Part shown: piece by piece, positions 52,996 through 61,927 of the stretch
How the letters are laid out: the number at the start of each line of letters is the position of its first letter
How positions within the stretch are numbered: position 1 is the first letter of the stretch
From: Acidobacteriota bacterium
GTDB taxonomy: Bacteria > Acidobacteriota > Blastocatellia > Pyrinomonadales > Pyrinomonadaceae
Length of the DNA stretch: 64,000 nucleotides
Assembly (NCBI GenBank): GCA_016700075.1
Contig: CP065000.1
Coordinates: 1,178,001 to 1,242,000 of the forward strand
Direction of reading: 5' to 3'
Notes under the pieces: model-generated
The model's input: only the letters and a program-made list of their open reading frames with translations
Databases searched by the model: none
What the model was told of the DNA's origin: nothing
Position numbers and translations under genes: made by a program

Positions 52996-53904
52996 ATGTA
53001 TAGCCAGCTAAGGACCCACAAACATGCTATACGCGAACTGCGCCTAGCGGCACCGATACCGGCAGCCGCAAAGGGACAGCCGGCACGAGTTCTAACCTCA
53101 GCCGATACGCAGGAAGTGCTCTCGTTCCTCAGGATCAGGCCGGTTCACACTATCGTGATGACAAGCTTCATCCTGGACAACGGCATCGAAAGCGAATTGA
53201 ACCGCGGAACGTTCTTCGGATACCGCAACGCAAAAGGCGAACTCGAAGGCGTAGCCCTGATCGGACATTCGACCCTGGTCGAGGCCCGCTCGGACGAGGC
53301 ACTCGCTTCACTCGCGGCGGCAGCTCGCAAACCGTCGGTACCCATCCATCTGATCATGTCAGGCGGCGATGCGGCCGAAAGGTTCTACGATCTGATGACG
53401 GAAGGACGGTCTGAACCGAGGCTGAAATGCGTAGAGGCCCTGTTTGAAGCGTCGTTCCCGTATCTCGTTCGCGACTGCACATGGAAACTTGAGAACGCGA
53501 CAATGGAGGATCTGATCCCCGTCGCCGAGGCGCAGGCAGAAATTGCCTTCATCGAATGCGGTGTTGATCCGATGGCCCGAGATCGAGAAGGATTCCTGAA
53601 GAGAGTCGCACGCAGGATCGAGCAGGACCGTGTTTTCGTTGTCAGGGACGGCGATAAGATGGTCTTCAAGGCCGACATCATCTCCGAAACCGAGGATGCG
53701 GCTTATTTGGAGGGCGTGTATGTCCATCCGGACCATCGCGGACGCGGTGTTGCTGCTGAATGCTTGTCTCGGTTGACGCTTCAGCTGCTGGATCGAGTGG
53801 ATAACATCTGCCTGCTCAGCAATGTGGACTTCGGCCACGCCCACAAGAGCTTTGAGAAGGCAGGATATCGCCGCTCCGATCATTGCGTGACGTTGTTTGT
53901 TTAA
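52996..53904 (+). CDS. GNAT-family acetyltransferase
   Basis: A 302-residue protein. The C-terminal ~150 residues are a GNAT N-acetyltransferase domain with the acetyl-CoA motif VYVHPDHRGRGVAAECLSRL (in parts) and the closing FEKAGYRR. The N-terminal ~130 residues seem to be a second, degenerate acetyltransferase-like half (ALIGHSTLVEARSDEALASL). The substrate cannot be told. It lies 41 bases after the subtilase and may share its transcript; a terminator follows. Confidence 0.82.
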   Translation: MYSQLRTHKHAIRELRLAAPIPAAAKGQPARVLTSADTQEVLSFLRIRPVHTIVMTSFILDNGIESELNRGTFFGYRNAKGELEGVALIGHSTLVEARSDEALASLAAAARKPSVPIHLIMSGGDAAERFYDLMTEGRSEPRLKCVEALFEASFPYLVRDCTWKLENATMEDLIPVAEAQAEIAFIECGVDPMARDREGFLKRVARRIEQDRVFVVRDGDKMVFKADIISETEDAAYLEGVYVHPDHRGRGVAAECLSRLTLQLLDRVDNICLLSNVDFGHAHKSFEKAGYRRSDHCVTLFV

Positions 53905-53946
53905 GAAAATAAATACTAGACAAACAATGTTGAAAGTTAGATAATT

Positions 53947-53978
53947 ATGGAGGCTGCATGCGGCCTCCATCTCTCTTT
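53947..53978 (+). terminator. Terminator after the GNAT gene
   Basis: A perfect 8-bp stem ATGGAGGC / GCCTCCAT (53947-53954, 53963-53970) with an eight-base loop, followed by CTCTCTTTT. About 40 bases after the GNAT stop. Confidence 0.75.
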
Positions 53979-54081
53979 TGAGTGACAGGCCGGCATTCGC
54001 CCTTCCCCCTCGTTTGCTCCCGACCTCTCGAAAAACCGGCCGCAAAGGCCAGCCGCATTCAGTTCCGTTCTCGTTGAGGCG

Positions 54082-56571
54082 ATGACACTATCGAGCAAGA
54101 CCGACAGATATATGGCGACGGTTATCGTCGCCGGGGCTCTTTGCGTTTTGATCTCGATATTGAATTTTGACATATCGCGTGTCGATATATACCTCGTCCT
54201 GCTCAGTGTTTTCGCGATACTCGTCGGTTCCCGCATAACTCTTCGCATACCGAAGTTCAAATCGCACATTTCCGTCTCAGATACTTTCGTCTTCCTCGCC
54301 TTGCTGCTTTACGGCGGCGAATACGCGACAATTTTGGCTGCGGTCGAGGCGGCGGCCTCATCTTGGCGGTTCTGCAACCGAAAGCTCACGGTATTCTTCA
54401 ATGCCGCGGCGATGGCGGTTTCGACCAGTGCGGTCGTGGTCGTTCTCAAGGTTTCGGGTTTTTACGAGGCCGTGCTTTCTCAAGGTTCTGCAAACGTCAG
54501 CCGCGACTTCATCATCGGCCTCTCGCTGATCGCTTTGGTCCAGTTCCTGGCCAATACGCTGCTTGCATCCGCATATGATGTGTTGAAAGATGCAGCATCG
54601 CTCGCAGAAACGTGGAAGAGCAAGTACCTTTGGTCCTACATCACCTACTTTGTCGGCGCCGGAAGTGCAGGCATCATGGTTCAGATGGCCGGATACATGG
54701 GCCTCGGCACAATGCTGGCCGTTTTTCCGGTCATCGGATTCATTTTTTACACGTACAGAATGTATCTCAAGAATGTTGAGATATCGGTACAGCAGGCGGA
54801 GCAGGCGGAGCAATATGCGAAGATCCTTGAATCGCAATCGAACGCCTTGCGTGAATCTGAGGACCGATTCCGGAGTGCATTCGACCATGCCCCGATCGGG
54901 ATCGCTTTGGTCTCGCCGCTCGGCAAATGGCTCAAGGTCAACCGGGCTCTCACCGATATATTGGGCTACAGCGAGGAGGAATTTCTTGCTACCGATTTTC
55001 AGTCGCTGACGCTGCCCGAAGACCTCGGCAATTCGCTTATCAAGGTCCATGAACTGCTTTCCGGCCGCATTTCCAACTGCCAAATGGAGCAACGCTACGT
55101 TCACTCTTCGGGCAAGGTGGTGTGGGCCTCGTGGAGCGCATCTGCGGCGGCTGATGAAAATGCCGCACAGCCGAACCTGATATTTCAGATACAGGACATT
55201 ACCGAGAAGAAGGCGGTCGAGGAAAAACTGCAGCACGACGCAACGCATGATGCACTCACCGGGCTGCCGAACCGGGCCCTCTTCATGTCCCAGCTTGGGG
55301 CGGCGCTTGAAAAATCACGCCAGATCGTCGGCTACCGCGTATGTGTTCTGTTCATCGACCTTGACCGGTTCAAATACGTGAATGACAGTTTGGGCCATTT
55401 GATCGGCGACGAACTTCTTCGCGAGATCTCGCGTAGGCTTCGCGATTGCCTTCGTCCTTCGGACATGGTCGCTCGCCTCGGCGGGGACGAATTTACCATC
55501 TTGGTCGAAGGCAAGTACGATACATCGGAAGTAACGAACATCGCTGACCGAATTCAAAAGAAGTTCGGCATACCGTTCGACCTTAGCGGGCACGAGGTCT
55601 ATAGCTCTGCGAGTATCGGAATACTGCATGCTTCTGGTTCTCATTACCTGCCTGAGGACGTGATGCGCGATGCCGATACGGCCATGTATCAGGCAAAGCG
55701 ATCAGGCAAGGCAAGGCACGAGACATTTGATGAGCAAATGCACAAGGCGGCCAAGGAGACGCTCAAACTTGAAACCGATCTTCGCCGGGCTCTCGAAAGA
55801 CGCGAGATCGACATTCATTACCAGCCGATCTATTCACTGAACGAAGGCTCCGTCACCTGCCTCGAAACGCTTGCACGGTGGACGCACCCGGAATTCGGGC
55901 CCATCCCGGCGAACCGATTTATTGCCTTGGCGGAGGAGATCGGGTTGATCGATAAGCTGTGCGAGCAAATGCTGGAAAAAGCGTGCAGCGAAATAGGCAA
56001 TTTGAATTCTGCCGCGGATCTTTCCATAAGCCTAAATCTTTCTTGCCGCCAATTCGCAAAAACTGATCTGATAGAAAGCATTGACTCCATTCTTGCAAAT
56101 GCGGGATTCTCTCATCGGCGCTTGAAACTCGAGATCACAGAATCCGTTCTTTTTGAACATCAAGAACGTGCAGTGAGCATGCTGAATGAGTTGAACGGCC
56201 GCGGCGTTGACATTAATATTGACGACTTCGGCACAGGCTATTCGAACCTTGGATATTTAACGCAGCTGCCTGTTTCTGCCATCAAGATCGACCGTTCATT
56301 TGTTTCGATGATCGACCGTGAAGGCAATAACGACGATCTCGTAAAAGCCATCATCACTCTCGCCCGCAACCTTAGGCTCGACGTTATCGCGGAAGGCGTT
56401 GAATACGAGGGTCAACTTGAAGTGCTCACAAAGCACGGCTGCGAATATGCTCAGGGCTTCTATTTTGCACCGCCGATGGATATCACTATGCTTGCTTCAT
56501 TCCTAGGCGAGCCTATGTCTTCGCCCGTAGATACGGTCGGAGGCCTCAACATACATCCCGTCGTCCAATAG
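54082..56571 (+). CDS. Membrane PAS-GGDEF-EAL c-di-GMP enzyme
   Basis: An 829-residue protein. An N-terminal sensor with about seven membrane helices covers 1-225. A PAS domain follows at about 255-380 (FRSAFDHAPIGIALVSP). The GGDEF domain has GGDEF at 467-471 and an RxxD inhibitory site (RPSD) exactly five residues before it, so it is probably an active, product-inhibited diguanylate cyclase. The EAL phosphodiesterase domain has the signature as ETL (595-597), then ITESVL, DDFGTGYSNLGYL and AEGVE, so most metal ligands are kept. Net direction of activity unknown. It may feed the PilZ protein at 44988. Confidence 0.93.
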   Translation: MTLSSKTDRYMATVIVAGALCVLISILNFDISRVDIYLVLLSVFAILVGSRITLRIPKFKSHISVSDTFVFLALLLYGGEYATILAAVEAAASSWRFCNRKLTVFFNAAAMAVSTSAVVVVLKVSGFYEAVLSQGSANVSRDFIIGLSLIALVQFLANTLLASAYDVLKDAASLAETWKSKYLWSYITYFVGAGSAGIMVQMAGYMGLGTMLAVFPVIGFIFYTYRMYLKNVEISVQQAEQAEQYAKILESQSNALRESEDRFRSAFDHAPIGIALVSPLGKWLKVNRALTDILGYSEEEFLATDFQSLTLPEDLGNSLIKVHELLSGRISNCQMEQRYVHSSGKVVWASWSASAAADENAAQPNLIFQIQDITEKKAVEEKLQHDATHDALTGLPNRALFMSQLGAALEKSRQIVGYRVCVLFIDLDRFKYVNDSLGHLIGDELLREISRRLRDCLRPSDMVARLGGDEFTILVEGKYDTSEVTNIADRIQKKFGIPFDLSGHEVYSSASIGILHASGSHYLPEDVMRDADTAMYQAKRSGKARHETFDEQMHKAAKETLKLETDLRRALERREIDIHYQPIYSLNEGSVTCLETLARWTHPEFGPIPANRFIALAEEIGLIDKLCEQMLEKACSEIGNLNSAADLSISLNLSCRQFAKTDLIESIDSILANAGFSHRRLKLEITESVLFEHQERAVSMLNELNGRGVDINIDDFGTGYSNLGYLTQLPVSAIKIDRSFVSMIDREGNNDDLVKAIITLARNLRLDVIAEGVEYEGQLEVLTKHGCEYAQGFYFAPPMDITMLASFLGEPMSSPVDTVGGLNIHPVVQ

Positions 56572-56630
56572 ATCTTCCGACAATACTACGTTTGACCAAC
56601 CGGTGAACGGTAAGGACAATTGATTTGTCT

Positions 56631-56825
56631 ATGTACCGTCGCCCGAAGTCGCTTGAAGTTCTTGACGAGATCCGCATCGAAATGGCTCGCGAAGCCGATT
56701 TTGATGCTGACCTGTTTGCCGAGAATGTCCGGTCGGGATACGTTCGGAGCGAAAAGGCTGAGGAACGAAAGACCCCGGCGAAGCCGAGCAAACAGCGCTC
56801 TCTAACAGTGAAGGAAACGAAATGA
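56631..56825 (+). CDS. Small charged protein coupled to a lytic transglycosylase
   Basis: A 64-residue highly charged protein (MYRRPKSLEVLDEIRIEMAR, then a KTPAKPSKQRS tail) with no signal or membrane segment. Its stop overlaps the ATG of the transglycosylase gene by four bases (ATGA at 56822), the usual sign of translational coupling. The ATG 56631 is preferred over a TTG six bases upstream. Family not recognised. It lies 60 bases after the GGDEF-EAL gene. Confidence 0.6.
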   Translation: MYRRPKSLEVLDEIRIEMAREADFDADLFAENVRSGYVRSEKAEERKTPAKPSKQRSLTVKETK

Positions 56826-57394
56826 TCCGCTACTTGATATCGATCTTTCTGATCGCTGTTACGGTCGCTGCGTCCGCCGCGATATTTTTCCCTGATCATT
56901 GGATACATCGGTATGACGATCTGATATCCCGCCAAGCACGGATCTACAGGCTGGATGAAAAGCTCGTATGGAGCATCATTTACGAAGAAACCTATTTTCG
57001 AGCGTGGAAAACGGGAGCAGCCGATGAGGTCGGACTGATGCAGATAACGCCGGCCGTGGCCCGTGAATGGGCTCGAGAGACGGGCTTCAAAGAATTTGAA
57101 CGTGAGGCGGCAGAGAATGTCGGGGCCTTCATTTCAGACCCCGAACGCAACATTCAGATCGGCTGCTGGTATCTGGAAAAACTGCGTGAGCAGTACCGGG
57201 GACGCTCCGCAGAGACCGCCATGACGCTTGCGGCGTACAATGCCGGGCCCAGCCGCGTCGAAGAATGGACACGCGGAACGGACGCCGCAGCGATCACGGA
57301 ATCCGACTTCATTTCCCGTATCGGGATCCCCTCGACCAGAGCATACGTGTCATCGATACTTACCCGCTATCGAACGGAAAAGAAACCCAACTAG
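56822..57394 (+). CDS. Membrane-anchored lytic transglycosylase (SLT)
   Basis: A 190-residue protein with an N-terminal membrane helix (LISIFLIAVTVAASAAIFF) and a soluble lytic transglycosylase domain. The catalytic Glu lies in IIYEETYFRAWKTG, followed by DEVGLMQITPAVAREWA, the NIQIGCWYLEKL segment and LAAYNAGPSRVEEW. It cleaves murein glycan strands with formation of 1,6-anhydro ends. It overlaps the small upstream gene by four bases and is one base from the amidohydrolase gene. Confidence 0.9.
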   Translation: MIRYLISIFLIAVTVAASAAIFFPDHWIHRYDDLISRQARIYRLDEKLVWSIIYEETYFRAWKTGAADEVGLMQITPAVAREWARETGFKEFEREAAENVGAFISDPERNIQIGCWYLEKLREQYRGRSAETAMTLAAYNAGPSRVEEWTRGTDAAAITESDFISRIGIPSTRAYVSSILTRYRTEKKPN

Positions 57395-57395
57395 A

Positions 57396-58715
57396 ATGAG
57401 AATACTCTCTGCGGAATACCTATTGCCGGTCAGTTCACCGCCTATCAAGAATGGCGCGGTCGCGATCGAAGAAGGCCGCATTGTTGCGGTTGGCGATACA
57501 AAGGCGATCGTTGAGAGTTACCCTGATGCCGAGAACACACACTTCCCTGCCGCGGCCATTCTCCCTGGACTTGTGAATTGCCATTCGCACCTAGAGGTGA
57601 CATCGCTTCGCGGAGCTTTGGATGACGTAGAACACGATTTTCGCAGCTGGCTTTTGAAACTCAACGATCTTCGGCGAGAGATGACGGACGACGATATTCT
57701 GAATTCTGCCCTGCTTGGAGCGAAGGAAGGTGCCGCCGCAGGTGTTACTTGTTTCGGCGATATCGGCAGATTCGGCCATGCCGGAATGACCGCATTGAAA
57801 CAGGTAGGGCTCCGCGGGATCGTGTTTCAGGAAACAGAATTTTCACCTGATTCGCGAACCGCGATGGATGACCTGAAGGCCCTCGCCGACAAGTTCGATC
57901 AGCTCGCAGCAGAAGCGACGCCGCTCGTCGGCGTTGGAATTTCGCCGCATTCGCCGTACACGGTCAGCTCCTCGCTCTTAGAATCCATCGCACAGTTCTC
58001 GATAATGGATCGGGTACCGATCACCATCCATGTTTCCGAATCACGGCAAGAGTTGGACCTTTTGCTAAATGGCTCGGGCTTTTTTACTGAGATTTATGAT
58101 AAGTTCGGCGTTGAGTGGCACAGTCCGCATTGCTCTCCGGTCGAATATCTCGAACGCCTCGGCGTTCTGGCGGCGCGGCCGCTGCTGGCACATTGCGTTC
58201 ACGCGTCGGAAAGCGATCTCCAACGAATTGCGGCATACGGCGCACGCATCGCTCATTGCCCGCGATCAAATGCGAAATTCGGCCACGGCACCGCACCACT
58301 CGCAAAAATGTTATCGGCGGGCATCACGGTCGGGCTTGGGAGCGATTCTGTGGCAAGCAGCAACTCGTGCGACCTCATAGAAGAGGCCCGTACCGCCGCG
58401 TATTTTTCACGAAATCTAGACCCCGAAAGTGGATCTATTTCTGCTGCCAGATCCATCGAATTGGCAACGCTTGGCGGAGCCGCCGCACTTGGGATGGCTG
58501 ATGAGATCGGGTCGCTTGAGCCGGGCAAGCAGGCTGACCTGGCCGTCGTCTCATTGGCCAGTACAGCTCAGCTCCCGATCCATGACATAGAAGCCGCGAT
58601 CGTCTTTTCGTCAAATGCCCGCGATATTGCTTTGACGATGGTTGCGGGCCGAGCGGTCTACGAGCGGGGAGAAACGCCAGCCGCTACTTGGCCAATGCTG
58701 CCTCAAGGTCTTTGA
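57396..58715 (+). CDS. Amidohydrolase (MTA/SAH or atrazine-type deaminase family)
   Basis: A 439-residue metal-dependent hydrolase. The beta-barrel metal ligands are all visible: NCHSHLE (HxH), ITIHVSES, AHCVHASES and GLGSDSVASSN (Asp). The composite beta-sandwich ends are MRILSAEYLLPV and the final AGRAVYERGE. Homologues deaminate S-adenosylhomocysteine, methylthioadenosine, guanine or s-triazines, so the substrate is open. The frame runs upstream into slt, but the ATG at 57396 starts the conserved sequence. The C-terminal 32 bases overlap the convergent Sco gene. Confidence 0.88.
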   Translation: MRILSAEYLLPVSSPPIKNGAVAIEEGRIVAVGDTKAIVESYPDAENTHFPAAAILPGLVNCHSHLEVTSLRGALDDVEHDFRSWLLKLNDLRREMTDDDILNSALLGAKEGAAAGVTCFGDIGRFGHAGMTALKQVGLRGIVFQETEFSPDSRTAMDDLKALADKFDQLAAEATPLVGVGISPHSPYTVSSSLLESIAQFSIMDRVPITIHVSESRQELDLLLNGSGFFTEIYDKFGVEWHSPHCSPVEYLERLGVLAARPLLAHCVHASESDLQRIAAYGARIAHCPRSNAKFGHGTAPLAKMLSAGITVGLGSDSVASSNSCDLIEEARTAAYFSRNLDPESGSISAARSIELATLGGAAALGMADEIGSLEPGKQADLAVVSLASTAQLPIHDIEAAIVFSSNARDIALTMVAGRAVYERGETPAATWPMLPQGL

Positions 58716-59580
58716 GAAGCGATGCCGGCGACCAGTCGCTTCCGGGGATCACTTTTGCGACCTTGCCGTCCGGCCCTATCACTATTGTCCTCAGCGAATG
58801 GCGGAACTGCGTCTTGTCTTCCGGGTCGATCTCGTAACGAAGCCCGTAGAAATCAGCGATCTTTCGAACCTCAGCATCACTGCCCACAGCAAGGCTCCAA
58901 ACAGTAAAATCAGGTTTGGCGTCCTTGCCTAGATAGCCGAGGCCATATGAGCGCAGCTTTTCGGGTGTATCGTTCGCCGGGTCGAATGAAATGCTCAATA
59001 GCCGAACCTTGTCGCGAAGATCCTGCCGTTCGGGCTTTCCAAGTTCAAGTGCAGCATCGCTGAAATTCGTTGACATTTTGATGCAGAATTCCGCAAGCGG
59101 GCATCGCGCGTATATGAACGTGATGCCGAGTGCCTTGCCCTTGAAATCAGCCATTGTTATGGCCTTGCCGTCCTGATTGGTCAGTTTAAAATCAGGTGCA
59201 GGATTACCGACCTGCGCAAAGTTCTGATTGACCTCGACATTCTCATCACCTTCGACCGCCGTGGCGACGATCGCGATGTTCTCCAGCCAATACGGGTCTT
59301 TCGCGGCGCTGTTAACTACCATCTCAGCCTGCACCTGAACGCCCGGACGCAGCTCGTCCCAGACCCAATCCGCCTTTATCGGAAAATCCATCGTCATCGC
59401 ATCCATAAAACCTTCGATGTCCTCGTGGTGGATCTTTGCCCGCTTGTTTTCCTTATCGACGGAGACGACTTTGCCCTTCATCGGATAGCGTTTCTCGGTC
59501 CCCTTGTTCTCTTCTGCTTTGGTACAGGCAAATCCGGCTGACAGTGCGAGTAATATTAATGCAATAAAATACTTTTTCAT
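58684..59580 (-). CDS. Sco1/SenC-type protein with CusF-like domain, lipoprotein-like
   Basis: A 298-residue exported protein; the start MKKYFIALILLALSAGFACT with C19 suggests a lipoprotein. Residues about 30-108 resemble the CusF copper-binding domain (RYPMKGKVVSVD, H51-H52, and the MTM motif M62/M64). The C-terminal half is a thioredoxin-like Sco domain, with the Cys pair C160 and C166 in CPLAEFC (five residues between, more than the usual CxxxC) and a late His in FRHSLR. It probably supplies copper to the CuA site of cytochrome c oxidase. Its start overlaps the stop of the transglycosylase gene by four bases. Confidence 0.85.
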   Translation of the reverse strand: MKKYFIALILLALSAGFACTKAEENKGTEKRYPMKGKVVSVDKENKRAKIHHEDIEGFMDAMTMDFPIKADWVWDELRPGVQVQAEMVVNSAAKDPYWLENIAIVATAVEGDENVEVNQNFAQVGNPAPDFKLTNQDGKAITMADFKGKALGITFIYARCPLAEFCIKMSTNFSDAALELGKPERQDLRDKVRLLSISFDPANDTPEKLRSYGLGYLGKDAKPDFTVWSLAVGSDAEVRKIADFYGLRYEIDPEDKTQFRHSLRTIVIGPDGKVAKVIPGSDWSPASLLKDLEAALAK

Positions 59581-61901
59581 CTGCTAATGCTGGAGGCGGG
59601 CGAATTTGGCCGCAAACGATCGTCATAGATCAGACGATACATGCGGTAATTCGACATCACCTTTATTACGTAATCTTTGGTCTGCGAAAACATGATCTCG
59701 GGGACATAAAAGCCCGGGTCGACCGACCTGGAGCGTCCCAACCACCTTTTCATATTATCATCCCCGCCGTTGTAGCTCGCAATCACTGCCTCGGGTTGAT
59801 TCGGGAATTGACGAGATAACTCGCCAACGTAATTTCCGGCAAGTTTTATGGACGTGGGCGGATAGAACAGGTCATCGATGGCGAAGTTCTCTATGTTCGC
59901 TGCAGAGGCGATGCGTATGGCAGTGGAGGGAATGAACTGCAGAATACCGCGAGCCGCCGCGACTGATTTCACGTCTGCTCGGAATCCGGATTCTTGCCGC
60001 ATTATTGCCAGAAGCATTCGCGGATCGACCTTATTCGCGTCGGCGGCTGCGAGTAGTTCATCTGAGAACGGCGTCGGATAAAGCAGAAACGCCTGTTCGG
60101 CCGGTATCAGATCGGGCGGCAGATCGGTCGGCGTATTTTTCCAGATAGGATCGACAACAGCTAAGGCAAGATCGGCTTGTCCACCCTTTGCATATATCTC
60201 CGCCGGTAATGTTCCCGAGGCAGTTTGGGTCTTCAGCAGGATCGCATCATCGTAAATGCCAAGGGTGGAGAATACGTCCTTTGGTCCGGACAGCTTCTCG
60301 GATTCCTTTGGCATCTGTTTGAAACGAGGGAGCATCGTCACCGATGCATCGCGAACGCTGCGGGCCCTTGCCCCGAACGATGATGCCGGATCAATGCGCA
60401 ATAGCGCCGACGCTGCCGCGAAACGCTCTTCCGCATTTTTCGAATCGAGGCCGCCTGCAAGTGCAGCGGCCTTTTGCCGCACGGCTTCGGAACTCTCTTT
60501 GCCCGCCGCAAGCTTCTGAAGTTTCTCGGTTGCAAGCATTCCGAAATACTCATTGCGGCCTTCAGGAAGTGAAAGATAGAGGTCGACGGCTTCCCCGACG
60601 CGTTTCAGCTTTTCAAGTGCCGCGGCCCGCAGGAATGTTACCTCGTTCTTGGCCGCGCCGCCCGGAACGTTGTAACCCCCGAGATCATTGAAGGTGCTGA
60701 GGCGTTCGAGTTCTGCAAGAGCAAGCTGCCATTCCTGGCGAGCTAACAAGATGCGGGCCTTCGCAAATACCGCCTGAGCCTCGGCCCTCTTACCTCGGAA
60801 CGCCTCCGCGGTACGGTCGCACCAACTTATCGCCGACACCTCATCGCCGGCATCGCGGGATACATCAACGATGTTCAGGTATGCTCGATCCAGTCTTTCG
60901 TCGTTCGGAAACCGATCTATGAAGCTCCGGTACCGCGACGTTGATTCTCTCGCCTTACCGACACGCGCATATGCCGAAGCCGCCTGCAGCAATGAATCCT
61001 TTGCAAAAGGGCTGTCAGCGTGGATCTCCGAAATGCGCTCGTACCACTTTATCGCTTCGCTGTGGTCTTGCGATTGAGTGTAGCCGCGTCCGATCTGAAA
61101 GATAGCTTCAGCGACACTGGCAGAATCCGGATGGTCGTTGAGAATAGCGAGATAGTGCCGCCGAGCCGCCGCAAATTCACGATTGAACTGATAGACGCCG
61201 CCGCGCCGCATGTGCTCGGCCTCGGAAAGTTTCGGAGTTGCGGCTGAATTGTCGTCTGTCCCTGAATCTATGACATCCAGATTCAATACGGAGAGCAGCG
61301 CTGCATCGTCAGGCTGCTTAACGTCAGGCGTTTCTGATAGCAGTTTTTCGAAGACCAACCTTGCTTCAGATGTCTTCCGCTGCTGCAGCAGAACCTCGCC
61401 GAACCTACCAGCAAGGTCTCGACGAGGGGCCGATGACGAGCCTTTCGGCAAGACCGGCATTGCGAACACTGCCGACGCTTCGCCAAAATTCGCGGTTTCG
61501 GCCGCATTTCGTGCGATCCGCTCTTGGGCATGATATGCGGCCTCGCTTTTCGGAAGATCGAGGACCGCATCACGCAGCAGCAGCCTTTCGAGCAGCGGAT
61601 TTCCGGTGCTGCGGGCGATCTGCGACATACGACCGTCGATCACCTGATGCACAGCCATGTCGCCTGAAGAGACAGAAGCGATCTCACCGAGAGCGGTCGA
61701 CAAACGTCCCTGCCTTTCTGCGATGCGCCCGTAGAGCAAGGCGTAAAAGCCCTTTTGGTACGCCTCGCCGTCCCTGGATCGAAATGTCTCGAGCTCGCCT
61801 GCAGCCTCCTCATATCTTCGTTGTGAGTAGAGGTTCACTGCCGAGACCGCCGCCGGATCAGGCACCGCCGCAGGCACCGCCAAATGCAGTACGAGAAGCA
61901 T
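59577..61901 (-). CDS. Large soluble lytic murein transglycosylase with helical repeats
   Basis: A 774-residue Slt70-like protein. The start used is the ATG at 61901 (MLLVLHLAVPAAV), which begins a plausible export signal; the frame upstream lies inside the esterase gene. TPR-like helical repeats run to about residue 590 (for example IFQIGRGYTQSQDHSEAIKWY). The C-terminal SLT domain has the catalytic Glu in MRQESGFRADV, GILQFIPSTAIRIA and VIASYNGGDDNMKRW. It cuts murein during wall growth. It overlaps the Sco gene by four bases and follows the esterase gene by 26 bases. Confidence 0.85.
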   Translation of the reverse strand: MLLVLHLAVPAAVPDPAAVSAVNLYSQRRYEEAAGELETFRSRDGEAYQKGFYALLYGRIAERQGRLSTALGEIASVSSGDMAVHQVIDGRMSQIARSTGNPLLERLLLRDAVLDLPKSEAAYHAQERIARNAAETANFGEASAVFAMPVLPKGSSSAPRRDLAGRFGEVLLQQRKTSEARLVFEKLLSETPDVKQPDDAALLSVLNLDVIDSGTDDNSAATPKLSEAEHMRRGGVYQFNREFAAARRHYLAILNDHPDSASVAEAIFQIGRGYTQSQDHSEAIKWYERISEIHADSPFAKDSLLQAASAYARVGKARESTSRYRSFIDRFPNDERLDRAYLNIVDVSRDAGDEVSAISWCDRTAEAFRGKRAEAQAVFAKARILLARQEWQLALAELERLSTFNDLGGYNVPGGAAKNEVTFLRAAALEKLKRVGEAVDLYLSLPEGRNEYFGMLATEKLQKLAAGKESSEAVRQKAAALAGGLDSKNAEERFAAASALLRIDPASSFGARARSVRDASVTMLPRFKQMPKESEKLSGPKDVFSTLGIYDDAILLKTQTASGTLPAEIYAKGGQADLALAVVDPIWKNTPTDLPPDLIPAEQAFLLYPTPFSDELLAAADANKVDPRMLLAIMRQESGFRADVKSVAAARGILQFIPSTAIRIASAANIENFAIDDLFYPPTSIKLAGNYVGELSRQFPNQPEAVIASYNGGDDNMKRWLGRSRSVDPGFYVPEIMFSQTKDYVIKVMSNYRMYRLIYDDRLRPNSPASSISR

Positions 61902-61927
61902 CGCTGTTAATGTTCGTAATCCGGGTC

